Assembly (NCBI GenBank): GCA_021731365.1 | Contig: JAKFXL010000011.1 | Coordinates: forward strand, 1-64,000 | Origin: Gammaproteobacteria bacterium | Lineage (GTDB): Bacteria > Pseudomonadota > Gammaproteobacteria > Tenderiales > Tenderiaceae | DNA: 64,000 nucleotides | Direction of reading: 5' to 3' | In this document: positions 62,741 through 64,000 of the stretch, in pieces | How the letters are laid out: every line of letters begins with the position of its first letter | How positions within the stretch are numbered: position 1 is the stretch's first letter | Notes under the pieces: model-generated | What the model saw: the letters and a program-made list of their open reading frames with translations, nothing else | Told to the model about the DNA's origin: nothing | The model's database searches: none | Program-made: the position numbers and the translations under genes

Positions 62741-64000
62741 CTATACCAGCCGCTTTCGCTCGTTAGAGGGTGGAATCGAGAGCGCCTCCCTATACTTGGC
62801 CACTGTTCGACGTGCAATGTTAATCCCTTCATTCTCCAGAATCTGGGCAATTTTGCTGTCACTCAGTGGTTTAACCTGATTTTCAGCCGCCACCAGTTTT
62901 TTGATCAAGGCACGAATTGCCGTGGAGGAGCACTCGCCCCCCTCGGCTGTGCCGACATGGCTGGAGAAAAAGTATTTCAACTCAAAAATACCACGCGGGG
63001 TGTGCATATATTTTTTAGTGGTCACCCGCGAGATGGTCGACTCATGCATGCCCAGCTCTTCAGCAATGGCATGTAATACCAGTGCTTTCATCGCCTCTTC
63101 ACCAAACTCCAGAAAGCCGCGCTGCCGCTCAACAATCGCGGTGGCCACTTTGAGCAGTGTCTCATTGCGGCTGGAGAGACTTTTAATAAACCAGCGCGCC
63201 TCCTGCAGCTGATTACGCAGGTAGGTATTGTCACTGCTGTTATCCGCCCGGCGAATCAACCCCGCATACTGGGCATTCACACGCAGGCGTGGCATGGCAT
63301 CCACATTCAGCTCAACCCGCCAGGTCTCGTTGACCTTTTTTACAAAAACATCGGGGACGATATATTCCGCCTTGGTGGTATCGATGCTGTTGCCCGGGCG
63401 GGGATTGACCCCCTGCACCACCAGAATCGCCTCCTGCAGCTGCTCACGGCTCAGCTTCATCCTCCGCATGATCTGGTTATAGTCGCGACCACCGAGCAGG
63501 TCGATATGTTCGCTGACCAAGACCATGGCCGCCTCAACCTCCGGCAGCTCACGATCCAGGGTCTGTAACTGCAACAGCAGACACTCACGCAGATCACGGG
63601 CACCAACACCCACGGGGTCAAAATTCTGGATGCGGTGCAATACCGCCTCGATCTCATCCAGCTCAACCTCAATCCCCTCATCCAGTATCAAACTGGAGCA
63701 GATATCCTCAAGGGTGCTGCTGAGATACCCCTCCTCGTTAATGGAATCGATGATTGTTTCGGCAATCTGCATATCCAGATCACTAAACGGGGTGAGCCGC
63801 ATCTGCCACAACAGGTGATCCTGCAGGCTTTCGCCGCCATCGTCCTGATTTTCAAACCCACGGTAGTCATCATCGCCTGAGCTGCTGGCGCTGCTGCTGG
63901 GCAGGACGCTGTCATAAACATCCTCCCAGTTACTGTCGACAGGCAGCTCATCAGGCATTTCCGTCGCCTGCAGATCCACCGCCGAGTCCTGGCTGGTCGT
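62741..64000 (-). CDS. rpoN: RNA polymerase sigma-54 factor, N-terminus beyond window
   Basis: At least 419 residues of RpoN; the frame is open to the window edge, so the activator-interacting region lies outside. In view: an acidic Ser-rich linker ([19 protein letters not shown]), the core-binding domain ([21 protein letters not shown]), the helix-turn-helix [17 protein letters not shown] and the C-terminal RpoN box [10 protein letters not shown], followed by a short tail. It heads the ptsN-hprK-rapZ cluster. Confidence 0.95.
   Translation of the reverse strand, partial: TTSQDSAVDLQATEMPDELPVDSNWEDVYDSVLPSSSASSSGDDDYRGFENQDDGGESLQDHLLWQMRLTPFSDLDMQIAETIIDSINEEGYLSSTLEDICSSLILDEGIEVELDEIEAVLHRIQNFDPVGVGARDLRECLLLQLQTLDRELPEVEAAMVLVSEHIDLLGGRDYNQIMRRMKLSREQLQEAILVVQGVNPRPGNSIDTTKAEYIVPDVFVKKVNETWRVELNVDAMPRLRVNAQYAGLIRRADNSSDNTYLRNQLQEARWFIKSLSSRNETLLKVATAIVERQRGFLEFGEEAMKALVLHAIAEELGMHESTISRVTTKKYMHTPRGIFELKYFFSSHVGTAEGGECSSTAIRALIKKLVAAENQVKPLSDSKIAQILENEGINIARRTVAKYREALSIPPSNERKRLV

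Overview
The window looks like chromosomal DNA of a gammaproteobacterium of the free-living, sulfur-oxidiser or Chromatiales/Thiotrichales kind; the exact lineage is an inference. Pointers are the mltD-gloB-methyltransferase-rnhA-dnaQ neighbourhood shared with enterobacteria, pyrR-pyrB-pyrC' with a degenerate dihydroorotase, PilU and CheV, a diheme cytochrome c, and an rpoN-ptsN-hprK-rapZ-EIIA-HPr-EI regulatory PTS cluster that retains a short HPr kinase. I saw no rRNA, tRNA or CRISPR array.

Layout. 1-3.6 kb: edge of a membrane gene and a SWIM/SNF2 helicase. 3.6-7.6 kb: an accessory island with an HNH nuclease plus AAA ATPase pair (Septu-like defence candidate) between two diverged direct repeats, a REP-bounded transposase remnant, an orphan hypothetical gene and an N-terminally truncated MazF toxin. 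7.8-41.9 kb: mostly core genes. These are RhlE-type helicase, LRR kinase, glutathione synthesis (gshA-gshB), ApbE/NusG_II/Gx transporter, CheV, TonB, yqgE-ruvX, pyrR-pyrB-pyrC', PilU, a flavoprotein disulfide reductase, ArsC, a beta-propeller lipoprotein, an ECF sigma/anti-sigma operon with a diheme cytochrome, a GH13 enzyme, the dnaQ-rnhA locus, modB-modC with a degenerate Nudix and a MEKHLA protein, and SlyD.

42-54 kb is a mosaic accessory region. It carries integron gene cassettes with attC-like sites but no integrase in the window (a CALIN), GTAG-type REP palindromes, two copies of an internally deleted RAYT transposase gene, an IS30 remnant and several gene fragments. Cassette genes include a small Cys-rich protein, a glyoxalase-fold protein, a membrane protein and an FRG-domain protein. 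The rest holds an exported RidA-like protein, a large exported 5'-nucleotidase-family enzyme, a Spy/CpxP-like protein, catalase, DUF2798 and a ceramidase-like membrane protein.

54.4-64 kb returns to core genes: DUF481 porin-like protein, EAL-like/HDOD protein, MgtE, then EI, HPr, EIIA-Man, RapZ, HprK, PtsN and the start-truncated rpoN at the window edge. Together these form a phosphorelay without sugar permeases in view, likely regulatory. A separate family of about 160-bp MITE-like elements with ends close to GGAACCTCTGAATAA is scattered through the window at 9.1, 15.1 and 33.9 kb, with fragments elsewhere.
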